Assembly: GCA_003225315.1 (NCBI GenBank)
Contig: QHZD01000019.1
Span: 324,311-388,310 of the forward strand
Length of the DNA stretch: 64,000 nt
From: Acidobacteriota bacterium
Lineage (GTDB): Bacteria; Acidobacteriota; Terriglobia; Acidiferrales; UBA7541
Reading direction: 5' to 3'
The position numbers and the translations under genes are program-made. Shown piece by piece: positions 27,530 through 35,948 of this stretch (positions are counted from its first letter, which is position 1; each line of letters opens with the position of its first letter). The notes beneath the pieces were generated by a model. The model did no database searches and was not told the DNA's origin. It saw only the letters and a list, made by a program, of their open reading frames with translations.

Positions 27530-27555
27530 CAGCCTCCTTGCGATTCGGGACGTTC

Positions 27556-28578
27556 CTACTCCGCGCGTTGAACTGCTAGAAGCGTTAAATCGTCCGGTTG
27601 CTTCACACCCTCCGCAAAACTCTGCAGATCTTCTAGGCATTTGGAGATCAATCCCGCAGGCTCTATCCCTGTGTGTCGCGCCGCCAACGTCTGGATTCGG
27701 TGGAGACCATACTCCGTGCCTGCGCGATTCCGCGCTTCCGTTAATCCATCGGTATATAGGAGCAGCGTGTCACCGTGAGCCAATGAAAGCCGATGAACAG
27801 GAAAGCGCGTGTTACAGAACATTCCCAGAGGCACTCCCGTGGAATCCTTTGGCGTTGCTCCGTCACGTTCGATGTGAAGCACGGGAAGGTGCCCCGCGCT
27901 GACAAACTCTACCGAGCCATCGTGGGCTGCCCGTCCCACGACGAGAGTCGCGAATTGTCCGGCGAGCGTGCTCTCGCAGAAAATGCGATTGGCGTCTTCC
28001 ACCATGCGATCGAGCTGCAGACCGGCTTCGGCGAGGCTGCGAAACGTTGCATGAAGATGGCTCATGAGCATCGACGCGGCAACGCCTTTGCCTGAAACAT
28101 CCCCCAGCATAAAGAGCAGGCCACGGTCGGTTTCAAAAAGATCGCAATAGTCGCCGCTCACCATGCCTGCGGGTTGATAGTGGTAACGCACGTCCCACCC
28201 GACTGGCGCCACTCCCGGTTTCGGCAAAAGAGCGCGCTGGATGTTCGCAGCCATGGAAAGATCGCTCTCCAAGGCGCGTTGTTCGGCGCTCGTAAGATGG
28301 TCCAGACAGAAACGCACCAACGGATCGGCCAGCAGGCGTTCCGCTTCAATGGTATCGTGGCACGTCTCGCAGAGCCCGAATGTCCCTTGGTCGATACGGC
28401 TCAGCGCGGTGTCCACAGCCGTCAACAATTCAGAAAGAGAAGCGTCGGCTCCAGGCGAATGCAAAGCCTCGTGAAGGCGCGTGCGGCGCTGTTCCAGTTC
28501 CGTGCGCAAATATTTTTGTTCGGCAGTGATCACATTGGCTCCTGCCATAGATTGCTGTTTTGCGGCTGAACTTTCCAT
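27556..28578 (-). CDS. PP2C-type (SpoIIE/RsbU-like) phosphatase with DksA-like zinc finger
   Basis: 340 residues. The N-terminal 110 form a coiled coil and a zinc-finger-like region (GTFGLCETCHDTI, then RFCLDHL) resembling the DksA/TraR finger, with the last Cys replaced by His. Residues about 120-335 are a SpoIIE-type phosphatase (SGDYCDLF, GDVSGKGVAASMLM, LYTDGLTEARN, QPDDLTLLAV) with the metal-binding aspartates present. Such phosphatases usually control sigma factors through anti-anti-sigma proteins; none is adjacent. Confidence 0.9.
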   Translation of the reverse strand: MESSAAKQQSMAGANVITAEQKYLRTELEQRRTRLHEALHSPGADASLSELLTAVDTALSRIDQGTFGLCETCHDTIEAERLLADPLVRFCLDHLTSAEQRALESDLSMAANIQRALLPKPGVAPVGWDVRYHYQPAGMVSGDYCDLFETDRGLLFMLGDVSGKGVAASMLMSHLHATFRSLAEAGLQLDRMVEDANRIFCESTLAGQFATLVVGRAAHDGSVEFVSAGHLPVLHIERDGATPKDSTGVPLGMFCNTRFPVHRLSLAHGDTLLLYTDGLTEARNRAGTEYGLHRIQTLAARHTGIEPAGLISKCLEDLQSFAEGVKQPDDLTLLAVQRAE

Positions 28579-28612
28579 CCGATTTCCTCCTTTGAATTGA
28601 GGAACGGGAGAA

Positions 28613-29968
28613 TTACTTTGACGCCGTGCGTATCGGCTCTCCGCCTATGATTCGCCGCCGGAGCGTGAAAGAGCAAGCGATCCCGCCAAGCGCTTTCATT
28701 TGATGCTGCAGGCGTGCCAGGCGGTGCAGGAATTTTTGTTCCAGCCGGATACATCTCGCGGTGAAATTGGGGTCGCGTGAGGAATTGCGCTGGCGCCGGA
28801 GTTTCGCCAGCGCCAATTGCGCGAATTCCGCGGCACGGTAGAAATCTTTATAGCGATGTTCGTAATAGATTGCCAATTGTTCGCACGCATGAATGCCGTC
28901 GTTCGCATCGGCAACGATCTCGAGCCAGATCTCCGCCGCGCGCGCGTGCTCGCCGCGCCGCTTGGCCATCTGCGCCAGGGCGCGGCATGCCCTCGGGCGG
29001 AATTCTGCCGGCAGTCCAATTTCCAGCGCCTGCGTGCAGGCGGAGTGCGCGCGATCGTTCTCTCCACGGCGTTGGAAAAATCGCGATAGCCCGAAAAGAT
29101 CGAGGCTTTCGATTTCCACCGCGGCGTCTGTTTGCTGAGAAAGTAATGCGTTGATTTTTCCGAAAAGAGCTGCGAGGCCCCGCAAATCCATCTGATTGTG
29201 ACGGACTACCGCCGCAAGAGGCTCGACGGGTCCGCCGCGCAAGTAGTCAAAATAAAATTGCGGGATGAGTGCGGAAGAAACATCGTTGTCACGTTGCCAG
29301 CCGAGGCGCGGCGCGTCGAGGACATGGCGTTCGAGTTCCACCAGCCGCACCGAACCAAGGCGCAGCTTCCATAACGCGCGCGCGGGATGTAGCAAATCCA
29401 GATGCGCCGCCAGTTTCGGTACGGCGATGGACCGCGTCATCGTGAAACGGTTTTCGAGTAGCGGCCAGTCAAATGATTTTCCATTGAACGTAACGAGAAC
29501 CGGCCGCTCCTTGAGCCGCCGGGATAATTCCTGCAGCAGGGAATGTTCTTCCGCAAAGTCGCGCATAAAGAATTGCTCGACCTGCAGCCCGCCCGCATCC
29601 CACCACGCGAGACCAATCAGAAAAGCGTACGTGCCCGTGCCTCCCGCGAGGCCAGTGGTTTCCGTATCCAGAAAAAGCCATTTCTCCGGATCTTCGAGCT
29701 CGGCGCGCGTTTTGCAGGAAACGGATTCGTCGCGCGTGCGCGAAAGCAGTTCAAGTGTCGTGCAAGCGGGTTCCGCAAATTCCGGAGTGGAGAACCAGTT
29801 TCGAATCGCCAGGTGTTCGCCGAAATGATTCGTAGCGATGCCTGCTCCGAGGAGCCGGCCGAGCGTGTCATCTTCACCGGGCGTTCGAATCGCCGCCGGC
29901 CGCGCTGGCATGGGTTGCGCGGGTTTCAGCGCAGCAAGTCTTGCGAATTTGTCGGCAACGGCAGCCAT
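28613..29968 (-). CDS. mrfB: RNase H-like exonuclease MrfB (YprB family)
   Basis: 451 residues. The exonuclease domain (about 90-265) carries DEDD-type motifs: FLDTETTGLAGG (Asp, Glu), VTFNGKSFDWPLLENRF (Asp) and HNQMDLRGLAAL (Asp). The C-terminal part is TPR-like helical. The gene abuts the helicase gene with no spacer. In Bacillus subtilis the YprA/YprB pair (MrfA helicase, MrfB exonuclease) repairs mitomycin C damage independently of UvrA. The same order here supports that role. Confidence 0.88.
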   Translation of the reverse strand: MAAVADKFARLAALKPAQPMPARPAAIRTPGEDDTLGRLLGAGIATNHFGEHLAIRNWFSTPEFAEPACTTLELLSRTRDESVSCKTRAELEDPEKWLFLDTETTGLAGGTGTYAFLIGLAWWDAGGLQVEQFFMRDFAEEHSLLQELSRRLKERPVLVTFNGKSFDWPLLENRFTMTRSIAVPKLAAHLDLLHPARALWKLRLGSVRLVELERHVLDAPRLGWQRDNDVSSALIPQFYFDYLRGGPVEPLAAVVRHNQMDLRGLAALFGKINALLSQQTDAAVEIESLDLFGLSRFFQRRGENDRAHSACTQALEIGLPAEFRPRACRALAQMAKRRGEHARAAEIWLEIVADANDGIHACEQLAIYYEHRYKDFYRAAEFAQLALAKLRRQRNSSRDPNFTARCIRLEQKFLHRLARLQHQMKALGGIACSFTLRRRIIGGEPIRTASK

Positions 29969-32416
29969 CTACGCGCACAACCTGTCGAGGATGGCCAGTG
30001 CAGCTTCCTTTGCGCGCGGTGCGAGATCGCCCGCGGGACCCACGCAGGAGGGACAACCCTGTTCGCAGGGGCACGCGGCGATGAGTTCGCGCGTTTTTTG
30101 CACTAGGAGATCATGCGTTCGAAACAGCGGTTCGGAAAAGCCGATGCCGCCGGGATAAGCGTCGTACAGGTACAGGTTTGGTTCGAAAAATTCCCTGACG
30201 TTGGTAGAGGTTGCGTCTTCCAAGGGGGACGGATCGAAATTCTCCGTTGTGCCTTGCAGGGGCGCAGCACGCTGCGCCGCTTCAACGTCAGACGCACATT
30301 CGCAATCGGTAGCGGGAGGACGTTCGCCGATGGCTGTTCCAAGGTCGCGGCGGTCGCACATCAAGAGAAGCGTGGCCACAGATTCAAGCGCATGCAGCAG
30401 GCCGAACATTCCGCTTTGCCGTTCGCTTACGGTGAAAGGAAGCGATTCGAGCAGTGGGCGTTCCAGCGTGATCCAGTAAGCGGTCGTGTGCATTTCGTTT
30501 TCAGGGAGTTCAAGCTTCCCGTCGCCGACATTTTCGTGCGTGAAGAATTTGATTTTCTTGAAGCCCACGACTTGCGAGCGCACCAGGACATCGCCGTGCG
30601 AATGAAGATGCGCGGAAGCCTCTTTGCCAGCCCGCTGTTCAGTCGCGGCAATTTCCAGGACGCGGACTTGCGTATACCGGACGGCGTCGGTGTAGTAGTT
30701 GACGTCGACGCGTTTCACGTAAGCTTTGCGTTCCTTGAAGTCGAGGTGTTCAACGTGGTGCTGCTGGCCGCCGTGAATGTAAATGGCTTTTTCGTGCAGG
30801 AAAACAAGTGCGCTAGGGAAATCTACTTCGCCAATAACGGTCGGCGCGCCGGTGACATCGATGATTACGAAATTGTCGCTGGAGACCGAGCGCAGGCTGA
30901 TGGTATCAGCCGGATAGGCTTCCTGCGTCCAGTGATAATTTTCTCCGGTGAGATGAAGAAATCCTGCCGCCGCGAGCCGCGCGCACAAGTCAGGTAGGTC
31001 AACATCACCGAATTTATCGCTCGGAGATATCGGCAATTCGAACGCCGCGCATTTCAGGTGATTTATCAGGATTTCCAAATTGTCCGGCTGGATAAAAGCG
31101 TGCTCCGGCGTGTTGCCGAAGAAATAATCCGGATGGCGCACGATGAATTGATCGAGCGGCGACGAAGACGCCACCAGCACGGCGCAAGAACTCCCGCTGC
31201 GGCGCCCGGCGCGGCCGGCGCGCTGCCAGGTGGCGGCGATCGTGCCGGGATATCCGGCCATGACGACGGTGTCCAGCGATCCGACATCGATGCCAAGTTC
31301 GAGAGCGCTGGTAGAAACCACGCCGCGAATTTTTCCGTCGCGCAAGCCGCGCTCGATTTCGCGACGCTCGTTCGGCAAGTAGCCGCCGCGATAGCCGCGA
31401 ATCGTTTCCTGTTTTCCTGGCAACTGCGGATTAGCCTGTTGCAAATAGGTGAGAAGAATTTCCGTCTGCAGGCGCGAATTGGCGAAGATGATGGTTTGCA
31501 AATCGTGCTTCAGAAATTCCTGCGCCACACGCGAGGATTCATTGATGTAGCTGCGTCGAATGCCCAGCGCGCGATTCACGACCGGCGGATTGTAAAAGAC
31601 AAAAGTTTTCTCGGCTGCGGGAGCGCCGTTGGAGTTGAGAACTTCGACTTCGGTTTCGAGAAGGCGTGAAGCGAGCTCCCCGGGATTGGCGATCGTCGCG
31701 GAGCAACAAATAAACAGCGGATCGCGCCCGTAAAATCGCGCGATACGGCGAAGACGGCGCAACACGTTGCAAAGATGGCTGCCGAAGACGCCGCGGTAGG
31801 TGTGCAATTCATCGAGAACAATGTAGCGAAGGTTTTCGAAGAGGCGCGTCCAGCGCGTGTGATGCGGCAAAATTCCTGTGTGCAGCATGTCCGGATTGGT
31901 CAAGATAATGTGGCCTTTTTCGCGAATGGAACGGCGCGCGTCAGCGGGAGTATCACCGTCGTAAGTGAAAATGCCGAAGCGATTTTCCAAGCGCTGGTTG
32001 AGGTCGTGAAGTTCGGCAAGTTGGTCTTGCGCGAGAGCTTTGGTCGGGAAGAGATACAGCGCGCGACAGTCGGAATTTTCGAGCGTCGCGTTCAATACCG
32101 GCAAGTTGTAGCAGAGCGTCTTTCCGGAAGCCGTCGGCGTGACAATGACAACATTTTTTCCAGCGTGAACGGCTTCGATCGCTTCGGCCTGGTGCGTGTA
32201 AAGTCGGCGAATGCCTTTGGCGGCGTAGGCGGCAGTGAGATCGGCGTTCGCCCATGCGGGGAAATTCGCCCACTGGGCTTCGCGCGCCGGAAAGTGTCGG
32301 ACCGCAGTGAGCATATCTCCGTTGTGGTCGCGGGCGGCAAAGGCGTCCAGCACTTCGTGGACGCGAGTGATCGCGGTCGACGTTTCTGCCCTGCGAACTG
32401 CCAGCGATTCCGGCAT
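29969..32416 (-). CDS. mrfA: DEAD/DEAH-box DNA helicase MrfA (YprA family)
   Basis: 815 residues. RecA domain 1 has TPTASGKT (Walker A, K99) and VLDELHTYRG (motif II as DELH); domain 2 has STSALELGIDVGSLD and QRAGRAGRR (motif VI). The C terminus has the DUF1998 region with a four-cysteine cluster (CPCEQGCPSC), as in MrfA. A REP-like palindrome lies within a poorly conserved insertion before the C-terminal NLYLYDAYPGGIGF segment. It is followed directly by mrfB; the pair should act on interstrand crosslinks. Confidence 0.92.
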   Translation of the reverse strand: MPESLAVRRAETSTAITRVHEVLDAFAARDHNGDMLTAVRHFPAREAQWANFPAWANADLTAAYAAKGIRRLYTHQAEAIEAVHAGKNVVIVTPTASGKTLCYNLPVLNATLENSDCRALYLFPTKALAQDQLAELHDLNQRLENRFGIFTYDGDTPADARRSIREKGHIILTNPDMLHTGILPHHTRWTRLFENLRYIVLDELHTYRGVFGSHLCNVLRRLRRIARFYGRDPLFICCSATIANPGELASRLLETEVEVLNSNGAPAAEKTFVFYNPPVVNRALGIRRSYINESSRVAQEFLKHDLQTIIFANSRLQTEILLTYLQQANPQLPGKQETIRGYRGGYLPNERREIERGLRDGKIRGVVSTSALELGIDVGSLDTVVMAGYPGTIAATWQRAGRAGRRSGSSCAVLVASSSPLDQFIVRHPDYFFGNTPEHAFIQPDNLEILINHLKCAAFELPISPSDKFGDVDLPDLCARLAAAGFLHLTGENYHWTQEAYPADTISLRSVSSDNFVIIDVTGAPTVIGEVDFPSALVFLHEKAIYIHGGQQHHVEHLDFKERKAYVKRVDVNYYTDAVRYTQVRVLEIAATEQRAGKEASAHLHSHGDVLVRSQVVGFKKIKFFTHENVGDGKLELPENEMHTTAYWITLERPLLESLPFTVSERQSGMFGLLHALESVATLLLMCDRRDLGTAIGERPPATDCECASDVEAAQRAAPLQGTTENFDPSPLEDATSTNVREFFEPNLYLYDAYPGGIGFSEPLFRTHDLLVQKTRELIAACPCEQGCPSCVGPAGDLAPRAKEAALAILDRLCA
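30257..30278 (+). repeat. REP-like palindrome inside the mrfA coding region
   Basis: GGCGCAGCACGCTGCGCC preceded by GCAG, a near match to the element at 48346. It encodes AQRAAPLQ in the helicase reading frame. Confidence 0.6.
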
Positions 32417-32434
32417 GGAAAGCCCCTTCTGTAA

Positions 32435-32758
32435 TTCGCCTTTTGTTCGCTAACGCTAGCACGGGGCGTTTTGCTACGCAACATGGAAAATGCCGGACTT
32501 CGTCCAGAGAAGCTGAAGCCGGCGGCAAAGCCCGAAGATGTGATGGCCCTTGTAGACACGCTTGGGCCGATCAAGCTCGTACCGATCGATGGAGATGTCG
32601 TGCTCCGTGCCGTGCAGGTCCGTGCTCAATACGGTGTGCACTTTTACGACGGAATGATCGTTGCCGCCGAGCGCGGCGGCTGTCAGAAAATCTGGTCGGA
32701 AGACTTGAATGCGGGCCAGAAGTATTTTGGCATCGCGGTCGAAAACCCTTTTGTTTGA
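32435..32758 (+). pseudogene. C-terminal remnant of a PIN-domain toxin gene
   Basis: The encoded end AQYGVHFYDGMIVAAERGG, then IWSEDLNAGQ and a terminal ENPFV, is the C-terminal half of a VapC-like PIN ribonuclease (Asp in YDGMIV, Asp in SEDL). The N-terminal half with the first catalytic Asp (usually in an LDTNVL-like motif) is absent: the frame is closed by a stop at 32432 and the mrfA start lies just beyond. The TTG at 32471 in the track is not a meaningful start. No antitoxin gene is present. It is presumably non-functional. Confidence 0.75.
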
Positions 32759-33976
32759 CTAAGCGGAACGGCCCGCTTCACCCGGCGTTCGAAGGCGAAG
32801 GATGAGAAGGGCACCGGCGAAAAAGAGGATGGCGGAGGCGGTGAAGGCGGTCTGGACGTTGAAGGCGCTCCAGAGGAATCCGACGAGAAGGCTGGAGAGA
32901 AAATCGCCGACGGCGTTGACGGCGGCGAGCGTGCCGAAGGCCATGCCGTGTTGTTCCTTGGGGACAATCTCGGCGGAGAGGGAGTCTTCGAGGGCTTCTT
33001 CCGTGCCGATGTACAGACCCGCAAGAATGAAAATAACCACGAGCAGCGAAAGAGAACTTGTTCCTGTGCAAAGAAGAATCGCCGTGACACCCGCGAGGGA
33101 GTAGCCAGCAACCAGTATCGCTTTGCGATGCGGGACATGATCGCTGAGCCAGCCGCTCGCGTAAGCGGATCCGGCGTAAAAGACGTTATGAAGAGTGTAA
33201 AGGCCGACAGCGAGGCTGGCGGCGCGGGCGAGGCCGTGAGCGGGCGTCAGCGCGCGGGTGGCGTAGAGAATCAGAAGAGAGTGGGAGAAATCTCCGGCGC
33301 CGAAGACGCCTACGCCGAGAAGCAGACGCCGGAATGATGGCGGCAATGCTTTTAAGCCGATAAGAAAAGATCGCTGAGGACGCGCCTCCATTGGGCGTTC
33401 CCGCACCAGAAGCCAGAAAGCCGCGACGGCGATCATCCCGGGCAACAGCGTCCACAGAAAAACTTTGCGGAACGAATGGCCGGTGGCTTCGAGAAGCCAC
33501 AGCGCCGTCAGCGGCCCGCCGATGGCGCCGAGGGTGTCCATCAGCCGTTCGAGGCCGAAGGCGCGGCCGTATGCATTTGGCGGAACGTCGGCGGCGAGCA
33601 AGGCTTTCTTCGCCGGTGAGCGGACACCGCGGCCAAGCCACGCAGCGGCACGTCCGAACAGCACATGATACGCATGCGTGGCGAACGCGAACGACGCCGT
33701 CGCGAGAGCGGTGAAGGCATAGCCAAAAACGGCGAGAGGCTTACGGCGCTTCAAGCGATCGGTGAAGTGGCCCGAGGCAAGCTTTGCGAAGCTGGAGAGT
33801 CCGTCGGCAATGCCTTCGATGGCGCCAAGCCACGCGGGACCCGCACCGATGGCGGCGAGAAACGCTGGGAGCATGGCGGTTGCGGTTTCATGGCTCCAGT
33901 CGCTGAACAGGCTTGTGAGGCCGACGCCGAGAACGGTGCGGTTGAGCCAGGATTGTTTGGACGCGGAATTTTGCAT
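32759..33976 (-). CDS. Major facilitator superfamily transporter
   Basis: 405 residues with about twelve membrane helices and the MFS cytoplasmic-loop signature as GHFTDRLKRRKPLAV between helices 2 and 3, with a related SGWLSDHVPHRKAIL in the second half. The conserved NRTVLGVGLTSLFSDWSHE start resembles a group of uncharacterised MFS exporters. It lies 24 bases after the DUF190 gene on the same strand and is likely co-transcribed. The substrate is unknown. Confidence 0.88.
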   Translation of the reverse strand: MQNSASKQSWLNRTVLGVGLTSLFSDWSHETATAMLPAFLAAIGAGPAWLGAIEGIADGLSSFAKLASGHFTDRLKRRKPLAVFGYAFTALATASFAFATHAYHVLFGRAAAWLGRGVRSPAKKALLAADVPPNAYGRAFGLERLMDTLGAIGGPLTALWLLEATGHSFRKVFLWTLLPGMIAVAAFWLLVRERPMEARPQRSFLIGLKALPPSFRRLLLGVGVFGAGDFSHSLLILYATRALTPAHGLARAASLAVGLYTLHNVFYAGSAYASGWLSDHVPHRKAILVAGYSLAGVTAILLCTGTSSLSLLVVIFILAGLYIGTEEALEDSLSAEIVPKEQHGMAFGTLAAVNAVGDFLSSLLVGFLWSAFNVQTAFTASAILFFAGALLILRLRTPGEAGRSA

Positions 33977-34000
33977 GTTTGGGATGCTAAGGTCGTCCGC

Positions 34001-34348
34001 CTATTTCTTGGCGGGACGGTAGAGGATGACGCGAACTTTTTCCAGAGTGATGAGTCCCCCGTCAACCATTTCGTCGAGACGGGGAAGAATCTGTTCGATG
34101 CGCTCGGCGGACTCGATGACTTCGAGGATGATGGGGAGATCCTGCGAGAGGCGTAGCAGCTTGTCCGTGTGATAGACGCTCGAGCCGCCGTAGCCGCCGA
34201 CGCCGCGGAGCACTGTGGCGCCGGAGAAGCCGTCTTTGCGGAGCATTTCGACGATGGCTTCATGGAGAGGTTTGCCGTGCCATTTGTCGGATTCGCCGAT
34301 ATGGATGCGCATTAAAGTGCGCTCACCTTCGAATTTTTGGTGCGTCAT
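34001..34348 (-). CDS. DUF190 (PII-like) protein
   Basis: 115 residues matching the DUF190 pattern: MRIHIGESDKWHGKPLHEAIV, then DGFSGATVLRGVGGYG and LPIILEVIES. DUF190 proteins have a PII-like ferredoxin fold and are commonly encoded next to CrcB/FluC fluoride channels, as here (fluC is the next gene upstream on this strand). The 347-base gap to fluC makes a shared transcript uncertain. Confidence 0.88.
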   Translation of the reverse strand: MTHQKFEGERTLMRIHIGESDKWHGKPLHEAIVEMLRKDGFSGATVLRGVGGYGGSSVYHTDKLLRLSQDLPIILEVIESAERIEQILPRLDEMVDGGLITLEKVRVILYRPAKK

Positions 34349-34466
34349 GGTGACTCCGTGGGCTCTGATTTGCCATTCGTGTTTGGCTAAATACCGAACA
34401 TTTCGTAAAGGTATAAAGGCTTACAGATATCGCGGCCCGAATTCCAATTTCTCTTCCAACCATTTC

Positions 34467-34494
34467 TTGACTTTTCCAAAATTTGTGATATACT
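34467..34494 (+). promoter_or_regulatory. Strong sigma70-type promoter
   Basis: TTGACT, a 16-bp spacer and TATACT. The predicted start of transcription is near 34501. Confidence 0.6.
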
Positions 34495-34500
34495 TGATTC

Positions 34501-34553
34501 TGTAGATAACTCTGCTTGGAAATGCGGGAGGTTGCTCCCGCTTTTTCTTTTTT
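34501..34553 (+). ncRNA. Candidate very short RNA ending in an intrinsic terminator
   Basis: A transcript from the promoter at 34467 would meet a textbook terminator almost at once: stem GCGGGAG (34524-34530), loop GTTG, CTCCCGC, then TTTTTCTTTTTT. The product would be about 50 nt and has no ORF of note. It lies antisense to the fluC-DUF190 intergenic transcript. Confidence 0.45.
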
Positions 34554-34695
34554 CGGGCACTCATTTTTGCCTTTGCTCGTCGAAAACAACCAAAACCGCG
34601 TGCTTTAGAATCAACCACTTACGGAATGCTTTTTTTGTAACCCCTTTATTTTGACATTCATACAAATTGATAGGGGGGTGGGGGGCCTCCATTCC

Positions 34696-35091
34696 TCACA
34701 GCTGGTTTGCCAGACGGATACCAGCTACGCTTAGCAACAGTCCGGCAACGACACTCGACGCGACATACGCTGTGGCACGTAGCCACTCTCCGTCTTCCAG
34801 CATCTTCGCCGTTTCCCATCCGAAGCTCGAGAACGTGGTGTAGCCGCCAAAGAAGCCGACGGCAATAGCCACGCGCCAGTCTGGCGAGATGACCATGCGA
34901 TTCAAAGTGAACTGGCCGATCAGGCCGAGCAAAAAGCAGCCTGTCAAATTTATGAGCAACGTGCCATACGGAAAAGTGCTTGCCACACGAATCTGCACTA
35001 AGCCTTGCAGGCCGTAGCGTGCCAGCGTGCCAAACGCCCCGAAAATCGCAATCAACGCGAGACGCAATTCCTCTCCAATCTTGCAGGCCAC
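34696..35091 (-). CDS. fluC: Fluoride channel FluC (CrcB)
   Basis: 131 residues with four membrane helices and the CrcB motifs GAFGTLARYGLQ, PYGTLLINLTGCFLLG and GGYTTFSSFGWE (the phenylalanines and threonine line the F- path). FluC is a dual-topology homodimer that lets fluoride leave the cell. The start used is GTG at 35091. A fluoride riboswitch with its own terminator lies immediately upstream and should switch the gene on when fluoride rises. Confidence 0.95.
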   Translation of the reverse strand: MACKIGEELRLALIAIFGAFGTLARYGLQGLVQIRVASTFPYGTLLINLTGCFLLGLIGQFTLNRMVISPDWRVAIAVGFFGGYTTFSSFGWETAKMLEDGEWLRATAYVASSVVAGLLLSVAGIRLANQL

Positions 35092-35124
35092 GCGGGAGTG
35101 TCAACGGCTGCCCGGACATCTGTA

Positions 35125-35208
35125 AACAAAAAACCCCTGGCGCGCGTCTGCCAGGAGTCATCAGACCCGGTGAACAGCGCCGGGACGGTTATGGCGAACT
35201 CCATCGCC
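35125..35208 (-). promoter_or_regulatory. Fluoride riboswitch (crcB motif) with intrinsic terminator
   Basis: On the minus strand the RNA reads GGCGATGGAGTTCGCCATAACC, then CTGATGACTCCTGGCAG: the conserved 5' and 3' halves of the crcB motif. The 3' part forms a terminator hairpin (CCTGGC, eight-base loop, GCCAGG) followed by GGTTTTTTG. The element ends 33 bases before the fluC start. This layout implies transcription attenuation relieved by fluoride. Confidence 0.93.
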
Positions 35209-35223
35209 TTCCGAAATCGTGCT

Positions 35224-35931
35224 TCAGTTTAGCATTTTCCCGCATTGGCGAAAGGCCAATTCAACAGCCTGATCCATGGCGGCGAGGGGAGACTCAATGG
35301 TTTTGCCGTGGCCGACCGCGAGACGCTCGGGCTTCAGACCGCGCAATTTCCGCGCGCTTTCGGCCGCGACTTCACGGTTCCACGAAAACAAAGCTGGAAA
35401 CGGAAAGAGAAGTTTGAATGTTCCGGCGGCAAGCACTCCAGTCTGCGTGGTAAAAGCATCTCCGGCAATGAGAGAGCCATCCCGCATATCCAGAAACGCA
35501 AAATGGCCCGGTGTGTGACCCGGTGAAAACACGGCTTGAAGCGAACCTATGCGATCACCATCATTCAAGAGTCTCGTCGGTTGAGATTTTGCGCCCGGAA
35601 AACCAACGAGCGTTTTGCCCGTTTCACCTGCATCGAGCGAAAAGTCCTTCTGCAAGAGTCTGGACTCGCGCTGCCCCACTGCAAATTCCATTCCTGGATA
35701 TTCACCTACGAGCGCGTCCAAGGACCCTACGTGATCAATGTGAGCATGCGTGATAAGGATACGCCGGATTGGCGCGCCCAAACTTTGTGCCGCCTTGCGG
35801 ATGCCGGGAGCCGACCCGGCAACGCCGGTATCGATCAGCGTGAATCCGTCGTCTTCCCTGACCAGGAAACAATTGACCATGCCGAAGCGCGTCAGGCGGA
35901 CAAGGTTTTTCGTCTCTGGGACAAGCTGCAC
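35224..35931 (-). CDS. Metallo-beta-lactamase-fold hydrolase
   Basis: 235 residues with the MBL metal motif THAHIDHVGS (HxHxDH), FSPGHTPGH (third His), AGDAF (bridging Asp) and AVGHG near the C terminus. This is a complete binuclear zinc site as in glyoxalase II-like hydrolases. The substrate is unknown. Its stop codon is only 16 bases before the fluoride riboswitch, so readthrough could place fluC downstream of this gene's promoter as well. Confidence 0.9.
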   Translation of the reverse strand: MQLVPETKNLVRLTRFGMVNCFLVREDDGFTLIDTGVAGSAPGIRKAAQSLGAPIRRILITHAHIDHVGSLDALVGEYPGMEFAVGQRESRLLQKDFSLDAGETGKTLVGFPGAKSQPTRLLNDGDRIGSLQAVFSPGHTPGHFAFLDMRDGSLIAGDAFTTQTGVLAAGTFKLLFPFPALFSWNREVAAESARKLRGLKPERLAVGHGKTIESPLAAMDQAVELAFRQCGKMLN

Positions 35932-35948
35932 ATGGCTCCTCGGGAAAA

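Larger units (their letters stand above)
34349..34695. other. Intergenic region between fluC and DUF190 genes
   Basis: AT-rich and without a coding ORF; the 65- and 88-residue minus-strand ORFs have no protein-like features. It contains a complete short promoter-terminator unit on the plus strand, annotated separately. Confidence 0.5.

Noticed and set aside
30113-30997. 294-residue plus-strand ORF opposite mrfA
   Set aside because: Antisense shadow of the helicase gene.
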